A stretch of 64,000 nt of DNA, from NCBI RefSeq assembly GCF_003172875.1, contig NZ_QGKM01000056.1, positions 17,783 through 81,782 on the forward strand, written 5' to 3'. Of the stretch, positions 35,419 through 43,176 are shown one piece after another. Each line of letters opens with the position of its first letter. The first letter of the stretch is position 1. The notes below the pieces were generated by a model. It was not told the DNA's origin, made no database searches, and worked only from the letters and a program-made list of their open reading frames with translations. The stretch comes from Leucothrix pacifica (lineage in GTDB: Bacteria > Pseudomonadota > Gammaproteobacteria > Thiotrichales > Thiotrichaceae). The position numbers and the translations under genes were made by a program.

Positions 35419-38097
35419 ATGCGATCGCATTACCTAAGTTCTCTGTTTCTACCGAAGTCCATTGCTATGTTTGGTGCAAGTGACCGAGCTAACTCCGTTG
35501 GACAGGCTGTTTTCGAAAATTTGATGAATGGAGGATTTAAGGGTGAAATTTATCCGATAAATCCTAAGCATAAGAAAATCAACGATATTAAGTGTTATGC
35601 CGACCTTGCAGCACTAGACAAACCGGTTGAAATGGCCGTAGTCACAACGCCTGCAAAAACAGTATTGCCAATTATGCGGCAGTGTGGAGAGCATGGCGTT
35701 AAGCATGTTGTGTTATTTGCGTCTGGCTTTCGCGAGGCCGGGGATGCGGGGATTGCCCTTGAGCAAAAGGTGATGGAGGTAGCGCAGTCCTACGGTATTC
35801 GTATTTTAGGGCCTAATTCGAGTGGTTTTATACGTCCTAAGGTTGGTTTGAACATTAGTTGTGGCTTTAGCCTGAGTAAACCGGGAAATGTGGCCATAGT
35901 GTCTCAGTCCGGTGCCATTTGTAGTGCCATGTTGGACTGGGCAGATTCTAATGACATTGGTTTCTCAACAGTTGTATCGACGGGTGCCTCCGCTGATCTT
36001 GATTTCGGTGAAGTGCTTGACTATCTGGTTAGCGATCCCGATACACGCAGTATCTTGCTGTACATAGAGGGTTTACATAACTCACGTCGTTTTATGAGTG
36101 GTTTGAGAGCTGCGGCACGTATTAAGCCGGTGATTGCGATAAAAGTAGGGCGTTTTTACGGAGAAGTCGAAACGCCCATGTCACACACCGGTGCGATGGT
36201 TGGTAGCGATGAGGTGTTTGATGAGGCGCTATCTCGCTCAGGTGTGGTTCGTATTAGTCAGTTTACTCAGTTATTTGCTGCTGCCCGGATTCTATCGTCA
36301 CGCTACCGCAGTGCGGGCAAGAATCTGATGATTATTTCAAATGGTGCCGGTCCCGGTGTATTGGCGGCTGACTATGCAGTGGATAAAGGACTTAAGCTGG
36401 TTGAACCTTCAGAGGAAACGATAAAGAAATTAGCAAAGTTTCTTGGACCACATCAAGGGCGGCGAAACCCCCTGGACCTGAAATTTGGCGCTGATCCAAA
36501 CAGTTATCCTAAAGCCATTGAGCTGTGCCTGCAGGATGAGAATATAGATGGTGTTGTCGCCTTTTTTACGCCGATAGCGACTCAAAACTCAGAAGAAATC
36601 GCTAAGTCCGTGATTGCTTTAGCGGATAAGTATAAGAAACCAATCCTGACATCGTGGATGGGCGGGACTCAGGTACAGTCTTCCAGAGAGTTGTTTGCTA
36701 AAGCAAAAATTCCAAGTTATCAAACCCCTGAATCCACAATCGATGCTTATTCGTTTTTAGCAGCCTATCAGCTAAGCCAAAAGTTGTTGTTACAGTCGCC
36801 TAGTAAATACAGTACCGGGCACGAACGGGCGGATGTGGAAGCGCCACACCTGATTATCGAGTCGGCGCTGTCAGAAAAGCGTAAATCGCTAACAGCTCAA
36901 GAGTCTATGGCGATATTACAGGCGTTCTCAATCAACACGGTGCGTAATGCCGTTGCCTATTCGCCTGAGCAGGCCTTAGTGATTGCGACGTCGATTGGTT
37001 TTCCCGTCGCGATGAAGGTACTGTCACCGGACATTGCACACAAGTCTGATGTGATGGGTGTCGTACTTAACATACGTGGTGCGCAAAAAGTGCGTAATGT
37101 ATACCGCGAAATCATGGACAACGTCAAAATTAAGCGCCCGGAAGCTCGCATTGACGGTGTTCTTATCGAAAAAATGCATATCGCGCCTAATGGCCGTGAG
37201 CTGATGATTGGTCTAAAAAATGATTCAATATTTGGTCCCGTCATTAGCTTTGGAAGTGGTGGCACGCAGGTTGAAGTACTGCGGGATCATGCGGTGGCAT
37301 TGCCCCCACTCAATCGCTTACTTGCCGAAAAGCTAATTAACCGAACCAAAGTAAAGCGCCTGCTTGAAGAGTTTGGCCACATGCCTGCAGCGAATAAAGA
37401 AGCAGTGATTAATATTTTGCTACGGGTTTCGGCGATGGCTTGTGAATTGCCATGGATACAGGAGATGGACATCAATCCATTGATCGTCGATGAGCATGGT
37501 ATCGTGGCGGTAGATGCCCATATTCGTGTTGCTTATCCTAAGTCCAGTAATCGTCAATATGCGCATATGGCGATTCATCCGTATCCGGCACGCGTTGTGG
37601 AAAATCAGCAGTTGGCCGATGGCACGGATATCGTTCTTAGACCGATTCGTCCGGATGATACAGGTTTGTTGACGACATTTATGGATAGTTTATCGTCGGA
37701 AGCTAAGTATTTCCGGTTTATGCATGCACTGCATCACTTGTCACCTGAGATGCTGGTTCGCTTTACTCAGATCGACTACGACCTCGAGATGGCGGTCGTT
37801 GCAGTTGAGCAAGAAGAAGGGCGCGTATTAGGTGTAGCTCGCTTCTTGTCGAACCCGGATAATATTAGCTGTGAGTTTGCACTGGTGGTTTCTGATGCTC
37901 GTCAGAATCAGGGCTTAGGTCACCGATTGATGAGTAAATTAATTGAAGTGGCTTATGATAAAGGTTTATCAGTGATTGAAGGTGAGGTACTGGCGAATAA
38001 TCACAAGATGTTGGGGCTGATGAAGTCAATGGAATTTACCATTGTTAATGACCCTGAAGATATGAATGTGAAGATCGTCAGCAAGCGTATTGCTTAA
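35419..38097 (+). CDS. Pat-type protein acetyltransferase / NDP-forming acyl-CoA synthetase-like
   Basis: Protein of 892 residues with the architecture of Pat/YfiQ: CoA-binding domain (about 10-135, AMFGASDRANSVGQA), succinyl-CoA-synthetase-like domains (140-460), ATP-grasp (about 480-700) and a C-terminal GNAT domain (about 725-890; RQNQGLGHRLM acetyl-CoA loop). Pat acetylates Acs and other enzymes. Unlike E. coli Pat, which lacks it as I recall, this protein keeps the SHTGA motif with His256, the residue phosphorylated in ADP-forming acetyl-CoA synthetases, so ligase activity may persist. It is divergent from phaBA and convergent with an HDAC-family gene. No strong ribosome site is seen before the ATG. 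Confidence 0.88.
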   Translation: MRSHYLSSLFLPKSIAMFGASDRANSVGQAVFENLMNGGFKGEIYPINPKHKKINDIKCYADLAALDKPVEMAVVTTPAKTVLPIMRQCGEHGVKHVVLFASGFREAGDAGIALEQKVMEVAQSYGIRILGPNSSGFIRPKVGLNISCGFSLSKPGNVAIVSQSGAICSAMLDWADSNDIGFSTVVSTGASADLDFGEVLDYLVSDPDTRSILLYIEGLHNSRRFMSGLRAAARIKPVIAIKVGRFYGEVETPMSHTGAMVGSDEVFDEALSRSGVVRISQFTQLFAAARILSSRYRSAGKNLMIISNGAGPGVLAADYAVDKGLKLVEPSEETIKKLAKFLGPHQGRRNPLDLKFGADPNSYPKAIELCLQDENIDGVVAFFTPIATQNSEEIAKSVIALADKYKKPILTSWMGGTQVQSSRELFAKAKIPSYQTPESTIDAYSFLAAYQLSQKLLLQSPSKYSTGHERADVEAPHLIIESALSEKRKSLTAQESMAILQAFSINTVRNAVAYSPEQALVIATSIGFPVAMKVLSPDIAHKSDVMGVVLNIRGAQKVRNVYREIMDNVKIKRPEARIDGVLIEKMHIAPNGRELMIGLKNDSIFGPVISFGSGGTQVEVLRDHAVALPPLNRLLAEKLINRTKVKRLLEEFGHMPAANKEAVINILLRVSAMACELPWIQEMDINPLIVDEHGIVAVDAHIRVAYPKSSNRQYAHMAIHPYPARVVENQQLADGTDIVLRPIRPDDTGLLTTFMDSLSSEAKYFRFMHALHHLSPEMLVRFTQIDYDLEMAVVAVEQEEGRVLGVARFLSNPDNISCEFALVVSDARQNQGLGHRLMSKLIEVAYDKGLSVIEGEVLANNHKMLGLMKSMEFTIVNDPEDMNVKIVSKRIA

Positions 38098-38120
38098 TAC
38101 TAATACGCTTGCTGTTTGTT

Positions 38121-39053
38121 TTAGAGCTTCATGAGTACCTTGAGATGAGCAACCACACTTCTGGCTAGCGCGGAAGTGTCATAACCGCCTTCCAGCATTG
38201 AGACAATGCGTCCATTGGCGTACTTGTCCGCTATCTCACACAGTTGCTCGGTGACCCACTTATAATCGCTTTCGACCAGGCGCAAGCCAGCCATTTCATC
38301 TTCTAAATGCGCATCAAAGCCTGCTGAGATAAAAATCATCTGTGGTTTGAAGTCGTGCAGAGCTGGTAACCAGTAGCCTTCGACAGCTTCTCTGAATTCA
38401 GCAGCGCCAGCACCTTGTGCTAAAGGAGCGTTAATCAGGTAGCCTTTTTTGCTTGGCTTAGCGCGCTCTGGGTACAGCGGGTGTTGATAGGTTGAGCAGA
38501 ATAATATCTGCGGATCGTCCGCGACAATGTCTTCTGTACCATTGCCGTGGTGCACGTCAAAATCAACTATCGCAACCCGTTCCAAGCCGTGCTTTTTAAT
38601 CGCATGACGTGCCGCAATCGCGATATTGTTAAAAAAGCAGAATCCCATGGCCTCGTCACGCTCAGCATGATGCCCCGGTGGTCTGACGCTGCAAAATACA
38701 CGTTGCTCTGTGTCATCACTGAGTACTTTGTCTGTCGCTGCTATCGCTGCACCCGCAGAGCGAAGGGCTGCCTGCAAGGTGAACTCATTCATATACGTAT
38801 CAGGATCAATATGAGCCATCTTGCTGTCATCAGCCGGGGATTGTTCAAAGATATAGTCGATGTGCTTTTGACTGTGGGCCAATGCCAGTTGTTCTGCAGT
38901 GGCTAGTGGTGCATCGTAGTAACGAATAAAATCACCGATTCCTGAAGTGATTAGTTGGTCATCGATCGCACGCAGGCGTTGAGGGCGTTCAGGATGCCCA
39001 TGACCCATGTCATGCTTCAGGCAATCTGCATGGGTGTAAATGGCAATGCTCAT
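38121..39053 (-). CDS. HDAC-family deacetylase (class II / AcuC-like)
   Basis: Zinc-dependent deacetylase of 310 residues. The active site is complete: PPGHHAERDEAMGFCFFNN (general-base histidines), VDFDVHHGNG (zinc Asp and His) and SAGFDAH (zinc Asp), plus LEGGYD near the C-terminus. Bacterial members deacetylate polyamines, small amides or acetyl-lysine; AcuC of Bacillus reactivates acetylated Acs. It starts 9 bases after phaR, so the two form an operon, and it faces the Pat-type gene tail to tail. Reversal of Pat modification of Acs is the natural inference; a polyamine substrate is the main alternative. Confidence 0.9.
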   Translation of the reverse strand: MSIAIYTHADCLKHDMGHGHPERPQRLRAIDDQLITSGIGDFIRYYDAPLATAEQLALAHSQKHIDYIFEQSPADDSKMAHIDPDTYMNEFTLQAALRSAGAAIAATDKVLSDDTEQRVFCSVRPPGHHAERDEAMGFCFFNNIAIAARHAIKKHGLERVAIVDFDVHHGNGTEDIVADDPQILFCSTYQHPLYPERAKPSKKGYLINAPLAQGAGAAEFREAVEGYWLPALHDFKPQMIFISAGFDAHLEDEMAGLRLVESDYKWVTEQLCEIADKYANGRIVSMLEGGYDTSALARSVVAHLKVLMKL

Positions 39054-39062
39054 GGCTTAACC

Positions 39063-39563
39063 TTATTTGTCGTCGCTTTTATTGGACTTGAAAAAGCTAT
39101 CCTGAACTTGTTTCCACATCGCTAGATTTTTGGCCGTTGATTGCTTCCAGAAATCCATAGGGTTGCTGGTCATCATTTCTTTCATCTGCTGTTGCATGGT
39201 TTGCTGTTGCTGATGGAAAAATTGCAGGCTTTTTTGCATATAATCATTGAAGCCTTCACGGGAATTTTCACCGTAATACCGGATGAAGTTTTCCAGGCTG
39301 TCAGTGGTAAACAGGGGTTCGTTATTGGACTCTTGTTCAAGGATGATCTGTAATAAAATGCTGCGTGTGATGTCTTGCTCAGACTGGCTATCAATCACTC
39401 TGATTTCTAGTCCGTCTTCGATCATTGTTTTAATGTCGACCAATTTAATATAACGGCTACCCTCAGTGTCGTATAGTCGTCTGTTTGGGTACTTTTTAAT
39501 TAGGCGTGTTTTCTGATCCATAGAACTCTTCTGTTTATTCCCTATGAAACCAAATAGGTTCAT
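39063..39563 (-). CDS. phaR: polyhydroxyalkanoate synthesis regulator PhaR
   Basis: DNA-binding repressor that senses PHB and controls phasin and synthesis genes. The N-terminal PHB/PHA accumulation regulator domain reads TRLIKKYPNRRLYDTEGSRY (about residues 19-38) and DGLEIRVIDSQSEQDITRSI follows. The C-terminal third is glutamine-rich and helical (FFHQQQQTMQQQMKEMM), as expected for polymer or subunit contact. A second ATG 14 codons in, with GAAGAG nearby, is an equally good start. It leads an operon with the HDAC-family gene and is divergent from a second PHA synthase locus. Confidence 0.92.
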   Translation of the reverse strand: MNLFGFIGNKQKSSMDQKTRLIKKYPNRRLYDTEGSRYIKLVDIKTMIEDGLEIRVIDSQSEQDITRSILLQIILEQESNNEPLFTTDSLENFIRYYGENSREGFNDYMQKSLQFFHQQQQTMQQQMKEMMTSNPMDFWKQSTAKNLAMWKQVQDSFFKSNKSDDK

Positions 39564-39658
39564 GAGTTGTTGTCTTGTATACTACTACAAAATTGCGATG
39601 CGGTATAACGTAGAATAAGCGCATCCAGTCTAAATAAAATCAATGCGGAGTATGCATT

Positions 39659-40117
39659 TTGGCGTCGACGATACAGGATAAAATGCGATATGTGGGCGTT
39701 GCATATCAGCAGTTTCTGATCGCAATCAATACGGATCAGGATTGCCTGAATCAGGCTCGCTCTGTATTTGAGCAACATTTTTATATTTTGGTATCACAAC
39801 ATAGAAAAATACTGGATTCACTGTCTATTCCGAATCCTGAATTTCTGGAAGATAGCGTATTACTTCAAACCAAAATAGTGAATTTCACGAAGCAGTTTGA
39901 ATGCTTTTATGTTGACGTCTTTGAACAGTTTAAAGCGCAACATTCAGGGCTAATTGATAAGGATTCTAAGATGGCTTTCAAATGTTGGCTCCAAATGTTT
40001 GATACTGAGTATTTAGCCTATATAAGACAGGACAGTGTCTGTCGCGAATATGCAGACATATTGTTAGCGACAACACAACTCGCCCAACAATTACAGTCCT
40101 CTGATAAGGCTGGCTGA
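39659..40117 (+). CDS. short PHA synthase partner, PhaE/PhaR(class IV)-like
   Basis: Helical protein of 152 residues with no motif I can tie firmly to a family. The start is taken as TTG, with GGAG 8 bases upstream; an ATG eight codons later is the alternative. It ends one base before the class III-type synthase gene, the position of phaE in Allochromatium and of the class IV phaR subunit gene in Bacillus. PhaE proteins are about 350 residues; this one is less than half that and shows only a loosely similar Trp/Tyr-containing C-terminal helical part (KCWLQMFDTEYLAYIRQ). Function as an activating subunit is inferred from context. Confidence 0.5.
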   Translation: MASTIQDKMRYVGVAYQQFLIAINTDQDCLNQARSVFEQHFYILVSQHRKILDSLSIPNPEFLEDSVLLQTKIVNFTKQFECFYVDVFEQFKAQHSGLIDKDSKMAFKCWLQMFDTEYLAYIRQDSVCREYADILLATTQLAQQLQSSDKAG

Positions 40118-40118
40118 C

Positions 40119-41201
40119 GTGAGCACTGTTAGTCTCGAAGCGCCAGTCTCGACTCCGGTCTGTCTTTTTGAACGAGGTGCTGCCTGTTTGACGTCTGCTA
40201 CGCAAAAATGGACTCCTGTGACGCAGCGCGAACAAGTGGCTGCTTCCACGCTTTATCAGTTGTACCGCTATCCGCTGTCTGAGCATCAGGCTGAGTCGGG
40301 AGCTCGCAGCGTTGAGACTGACGAAGTCGTGCTAATCGTCTATGCCATGGTCAATACAGCGTCAGTGCTGGATCTGGATCGTGATATGTCGATGATACAA
40401 GCCCTGAAAGCGCAGGGGCTGACCGTTTACCTCATGGAGTGGGAAGAGCCTCAGGTTCAGCAGAGTTCCATTGGTATGAGTGAGTACCTGCAGCGTTCTT
40501 TACACCATTGTGTTATGCAAATAAGACAGGACTGCAAGCTTGATAAAATCAATCTGATGGGGGTCTGTCAGGGGGGGGTATTTGCACTGTGTTATGCCAA
40601 GCTATACCCCGAATATATCCGGTCGGTCATTCCATTGGTCACTCCGATTAATTGTCATACCCAATACGACACACTCAGCACTTTAGCCCGGCATATGGAT
40701 TTTGAGTCCTTATTGATGCCGGGTATTAATATTCCGGGTCAGTTGCTGGCGCAGGTGTTCTTGTCATTAAAGCCGATGACGCTCAGTATCATGAAATATA
40801 TAGAGATATCTGAACGCTTAAATGCTGCGAAGGATAATACTGAGCTCAGTAGAAAGTTTATGGCAATGGAACAATGGATAGAGGAAACGCCAGATCAGCC
40901 CGCTCTGTTTTTTAAAGAGTTCGTAGAGAGTGTCTATCAACAAAATGCACTTTATAAGGGTGAATTGTTGATCCTTGGCGAAAAGATAGATTTGAGACAG
41001 ATGGAAATCCCGGTACTCAATATTTATGCTTCTAATGATCACTTAGTACCGCCGGATTCTTCAAAAGCATTGGCCGAGTTGGTTCCTGAAGCGTATTACC
41101 AGTCGCTTGAAGTGAGGACGGGTCACATTGGGATGTTTGTCAGTCGTAAATCACTGAAGCAAGTCCCCCAAGCAATAGCTGACTTTATTCGTCAGCCTTG
41201 A
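40119..41201 (+). CDS. phaC: class III-type PHA synthase catalytic subunit
   Basis: PHA synthase of 360 residues, the size of Allochromatium-type PhaC. The box GVCQGG carries Cys150, Asp307 lies in YASNDHLVPP and His336 in TGHIGMF; spacing matches the class III triad (149/302/331 in Allochromatium as I recall). The N-terminal 60 residues have diverged. Translation starts at GTG one base after the upstream stop codon, so it is coupled to the short partner gene. A run of eight G follows the catalytic cysteine codon. This is the second PHA synthase of the window. It overlaps the convergent carbonic-anhydrase-like gene by 10 bases. Confidence 0.88.
   Translation: MSTVSLEAPVSTPVCLFERGAACLTSATQKWTPVTQREQVAASTLYQLYRYPLSEHQAESGARSVETDEVVLIVYAMVNTASVLDLDRDMSMIQALKAQGLTVYLMEWEEPQVQQSSIGMSEYLQRSLHHCVMQIRQDCKLDKINLMGVCQGGVFALCYAKLYPEYIRSVIPLVTPINCHTQYDTLSTLARHMDFESLLMPGINIPGQLLAQVFLSLKPMTLSIMKYIEISERLNAAKDNTELSRKFMAMEQWIEETPDQPALFFKEFVESVYQQNALYKGELLILGEKIDLRQMEIPVLNIYASNDHLVPPDSSKALAELVPEAYYQSLEVRTGHIGMFVSRKSLKQVPQAIADFIRQP
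40571..40578 (+). repeat. G8 homopolymer in the class III synthase active site
   Basis: Eight consecutive G encode part of Gln151, Gly152, Gly153 and the first base of Val154, directly after catalytic Cys150. A one-base slip would remove two thirds of the enzyme. The run is intact and in frame here. Confidence 0.9.
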
Positions 41202-41734
41202 TCTGCTTTTGTTCGGTGAGCAAGTTTTACGTAGTTTGCAGCAGAGTAGCCCAGAAACTCGCGCTCCTTATCACTTAACGGCCTCTTTTTTATCGCCGGA
41301 TTACCGATATACAGGTAGCCACTTTCAAGCCGCTTGTTGGGTGGCACAACACTTCCGGCAGCAATCATCACCTCATCTTCAACGACGGTATTATCCATCA
41401 CGATAGCTCCCATGCCAATCAGGCAACGATTCCCAATGGTACAAGCGTGAAGCAGTGCCTTGTGGCCCACAGTCACATCATCACCAATAATCAATGGGTA
41501 GCCAGTGCTGGTCGTATACTCTGGGTTTGCGTGGGTCACATGCAGAACTGAGCCGTCCTGAATATTGGTACGTGCACCAATGCGTATATGGTTAACATCA
41601 CCGCGAATCACGGTGCATGGCCAGATTGAGACGTCCTCTGCAATGACGACATCACCAGTAATGACCGCAGAGTCATCGATATAGGCTGACTCTGCAATCT
41701 CGGGTGTTTTATCTTCAAATCGACGAACAGTCAT
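41192..41734 (-). CDS. gamma-carbonic anhydrase family protein
   Basis: Left-handed beta-helix hexapeptide-repeat protein of 180 residues. Repeats such as IDDSAVITGDVVIAEDVSIWPCTVIRGDV form the coils; metal ligands are visible as His78-type residues in GSVLHVTH, DVTVGHKALLHACTIG. It resembles YrdA/PaaY proteins, some of which are carbonic anhydrases and others of unknown role. The start lies 2 bases after the stop codon of the CBS-domain gene, indicating an operon. Confidence 0.88.
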   Translation of the reverse strand: MTVRRFEDKTPEIAESAYIDDSAVITGDVVIAEDVSIWPCTVIRGDVNHIRIGARTNIQDGSVLHVTHANPEYTTSTGYPLIIGDDVTVGHKALLHACTIGNRCLIGMGAIVMDNTVVEDEVMIAAGSVVPPNKRLESGYLYIGNPAIKKRPLSDKEREFLGYSAANYVKLAHRTKADQG

Positions 41735-41736
41735 CG

Positions 41737-42144
41737 TTATTTGAGCGGGGAGCCGGCGTCTGAAATAGCGCGGAGAATATCGCTTCGGTTGATAATACCA
41801 ATTACCCGATTATCATCCATTACCGGAAAAAAGCGGTAAGGTGAATTCATGAACTCTTTAGCGATAAACAATATGCTGTAGTTGGAATCAACCGTTTTAA
41901 CATCGCGCGTCATTAGGTCACTTACAGTCAAATGTGAATTCTGGTCAAAGTTGCCTTCGATGGCTGCTTGAATGCAGTCCGAGCCGGATAATACACCAAC
42001 CAGATTGCCCAGATTGTCCATCACTGGTGCCCCAAAGATATTTTGTTTATTAAAAACAAAAATAACATCTTTGATATATTGATCAGGCTTTAAAGTAACG
42101 AATTTTGGATTCAGGTAGTTTTTGACGTGAAGTGATTTTTGCAT
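41737..42144 (-). CDS. two-CBS-domain protein
   Basis: Stand-alone CBS pair of 135 residues, an adenosyl-nucleotide sensor module. The first CBS unit covers about residues 10-65 (NIFGAPVMDNLGNLVGVLSGSD) and the second about 75-130 (YRFFPVMDDNRVIGIINRSDI). No catalytic domain is attached. It lies between nqrM and the carbonic-anhydrase-like gene on the same strand. AcuB of the Bacillus acuABC locus also carries CBS domains, but nothing in the sequence proves a link to Acs control here. Confidence 0.88.
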   Translation of the reverse strand: MQKSLHVKNYLNPKFVTLKPDQYIKDVIFVFNKQNIFGAPVMDNLGNLVGVLSGSDCIQAAIEGNFDQNSHLTVSDLMTRDVKTVDSNYSILFIAKEFMNSPYRFFPVMDDNRVIGIINRSDILRAISDAGSPLK

Positions 42145-42170
42145 AAATGACGCTCCGAATAATTAAAATT

Positions 42171-42407
42171 TTAGAATTTGCGAAACTCTATCGGTGACTC
42201 CTTTGGTTCATTAGATTCTTGTTCTTTTGCCATACGTGCTTTTTTCTTTTCGCAGGGGTTTGAGCAAGAGCAATCACTGCTCATACCTGGAATATTACCC
42301 AGCCCACCACAGCTTCCTTTGAGCTCGCGGTTATTCAGAATAACCCCGAGTGACATACCGAGTGCCACTAAGCTGAAGATAATAAACGCTAACAAAAAAA
42401 CGGACAT
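42171..42407 (-). CDS. nqrM: Na+-NQR maturation protein NqrM
   Basis: Small membrane protein of 78 residues required to insert iron into the sodium-translocating NADH:quinone oxidoreductase. One N-terminal helix (about residues 3-23) is followed by the conserved cysteine cluster in GSCGGLGNIPG and CSCSNPCEKKK. Its presence implies an nqrA-F operon elsewhere in the genome; nqrM usually sits next to nqrF, which is not in this window. Confidence 0.9.
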   Translation of the reverse strand: MSVFLLAFIIFSLVALGMSLGVILNNRELKGSCGGLGNIPGMSSDCSCSNPCEKKKARMAKEQESNEPKESPIEFRKF

Positions 42408-42470
42408 TTTTTACACCTTGATTCTATATGTGTTCAATACTTGAGACATTAGTATACCGCTTGCTGAGAA

Positions 42471-43163
42471 TTATAGTATTAAGTTTTTTAACGGAGGAGA
42501 GGTTTTATGGTTCATCATAGATACTTCGGCAAATAAAAGCTCCGCAGTGGCCAAAGCGTCTGTCAACGCATTGTGGGCACTATAACGTGGTAGATTTGCA
42601 GTTTCTCTTAGGTTGGATAACCGTAATTCTGAAGGGTCATAACCGGCTGACTTCATATCCATACGCCTTTGCGCCAGCATAAATGTGTCGATGATGGGGT
42701 AGATCGGTGCCATGCCATAAAGCCGTTCGCAGGCATGATTAAGAAAACTGCGTTCAATATGTGCAAAGTGCACCAGCATGACCTTGCCACTGAGTGCTGC
42801 TAGCAAATCACTGATGGTTTGCTCCAAACTCTGGCCTTGGGCTTTATGGTCATCAGTGATTTGGTGGATGATCACGTTTTCTTCTCTCAGGGCGCAATCC
42901 GTATCAATAATCGCGTGATGTGAGGAGCCCAAAATGATCTCATCCTGATCGACTGTTAGGTAACCGGCACTGAGAATATGATCAACTTTAGGGTTAAGTC
43001 CGGTAGTTTCAAAATCCAACGCCAACAATGGTACTTGTGCGATGGGACAATCCATTGCAGGGAAGGGATGCGAAAGGTAGTCTTTGAGTGGCCCTTCCGG
43101 TGCTTTTTTTAACAGGCGCTCACGTTGTTTTTCATAACCTAGCAGGCGTGTCAGTATGTTCAC
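42471..43163 (-). CDS. DnaQ-like 3'-5' exonuclease
   Basis: DEDDh exonuclease of 230 residues. Exo I is ALDFETTGLNPKVDHI (about residues 48-63), Exo II lies in MLVHFAHIERSFL and Exo III has the His in YSAHNALTDALATAELL. It lacks the tau-binding region of the replicative epsilon subunit, so it is a stand-alone member. The gene starts 13 bases after the cNMP/CBS/DUF294 gene; the same pairing beside DUF4212-type symporters is familiar in gammaproteobacteria, though the functional link is unclear. Confidence 0.88.
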   Translation of the reverse strand: MNILTRLLGYEKQRERLLKKAPEGPLKDYLSHPFPAMDCPIAQVPLLALDFETTGLNPKVDHILSAGYLTVDQDEIILGSSHHAIIDTDCALREENVIIHQITDDHKAQGQSLEQTISDLLAALSGKVMLVHFAHIERSFLNHACERLYGMAPIYPIIDTFMLAQRRMDMKSAGYDPSELRLSNLRETANLPRYSAHNALTDALATAELLFAEVSMMNHKTSPPLKNLIL

Positions 43164-43176
43164 GTCAGACTCCCTT

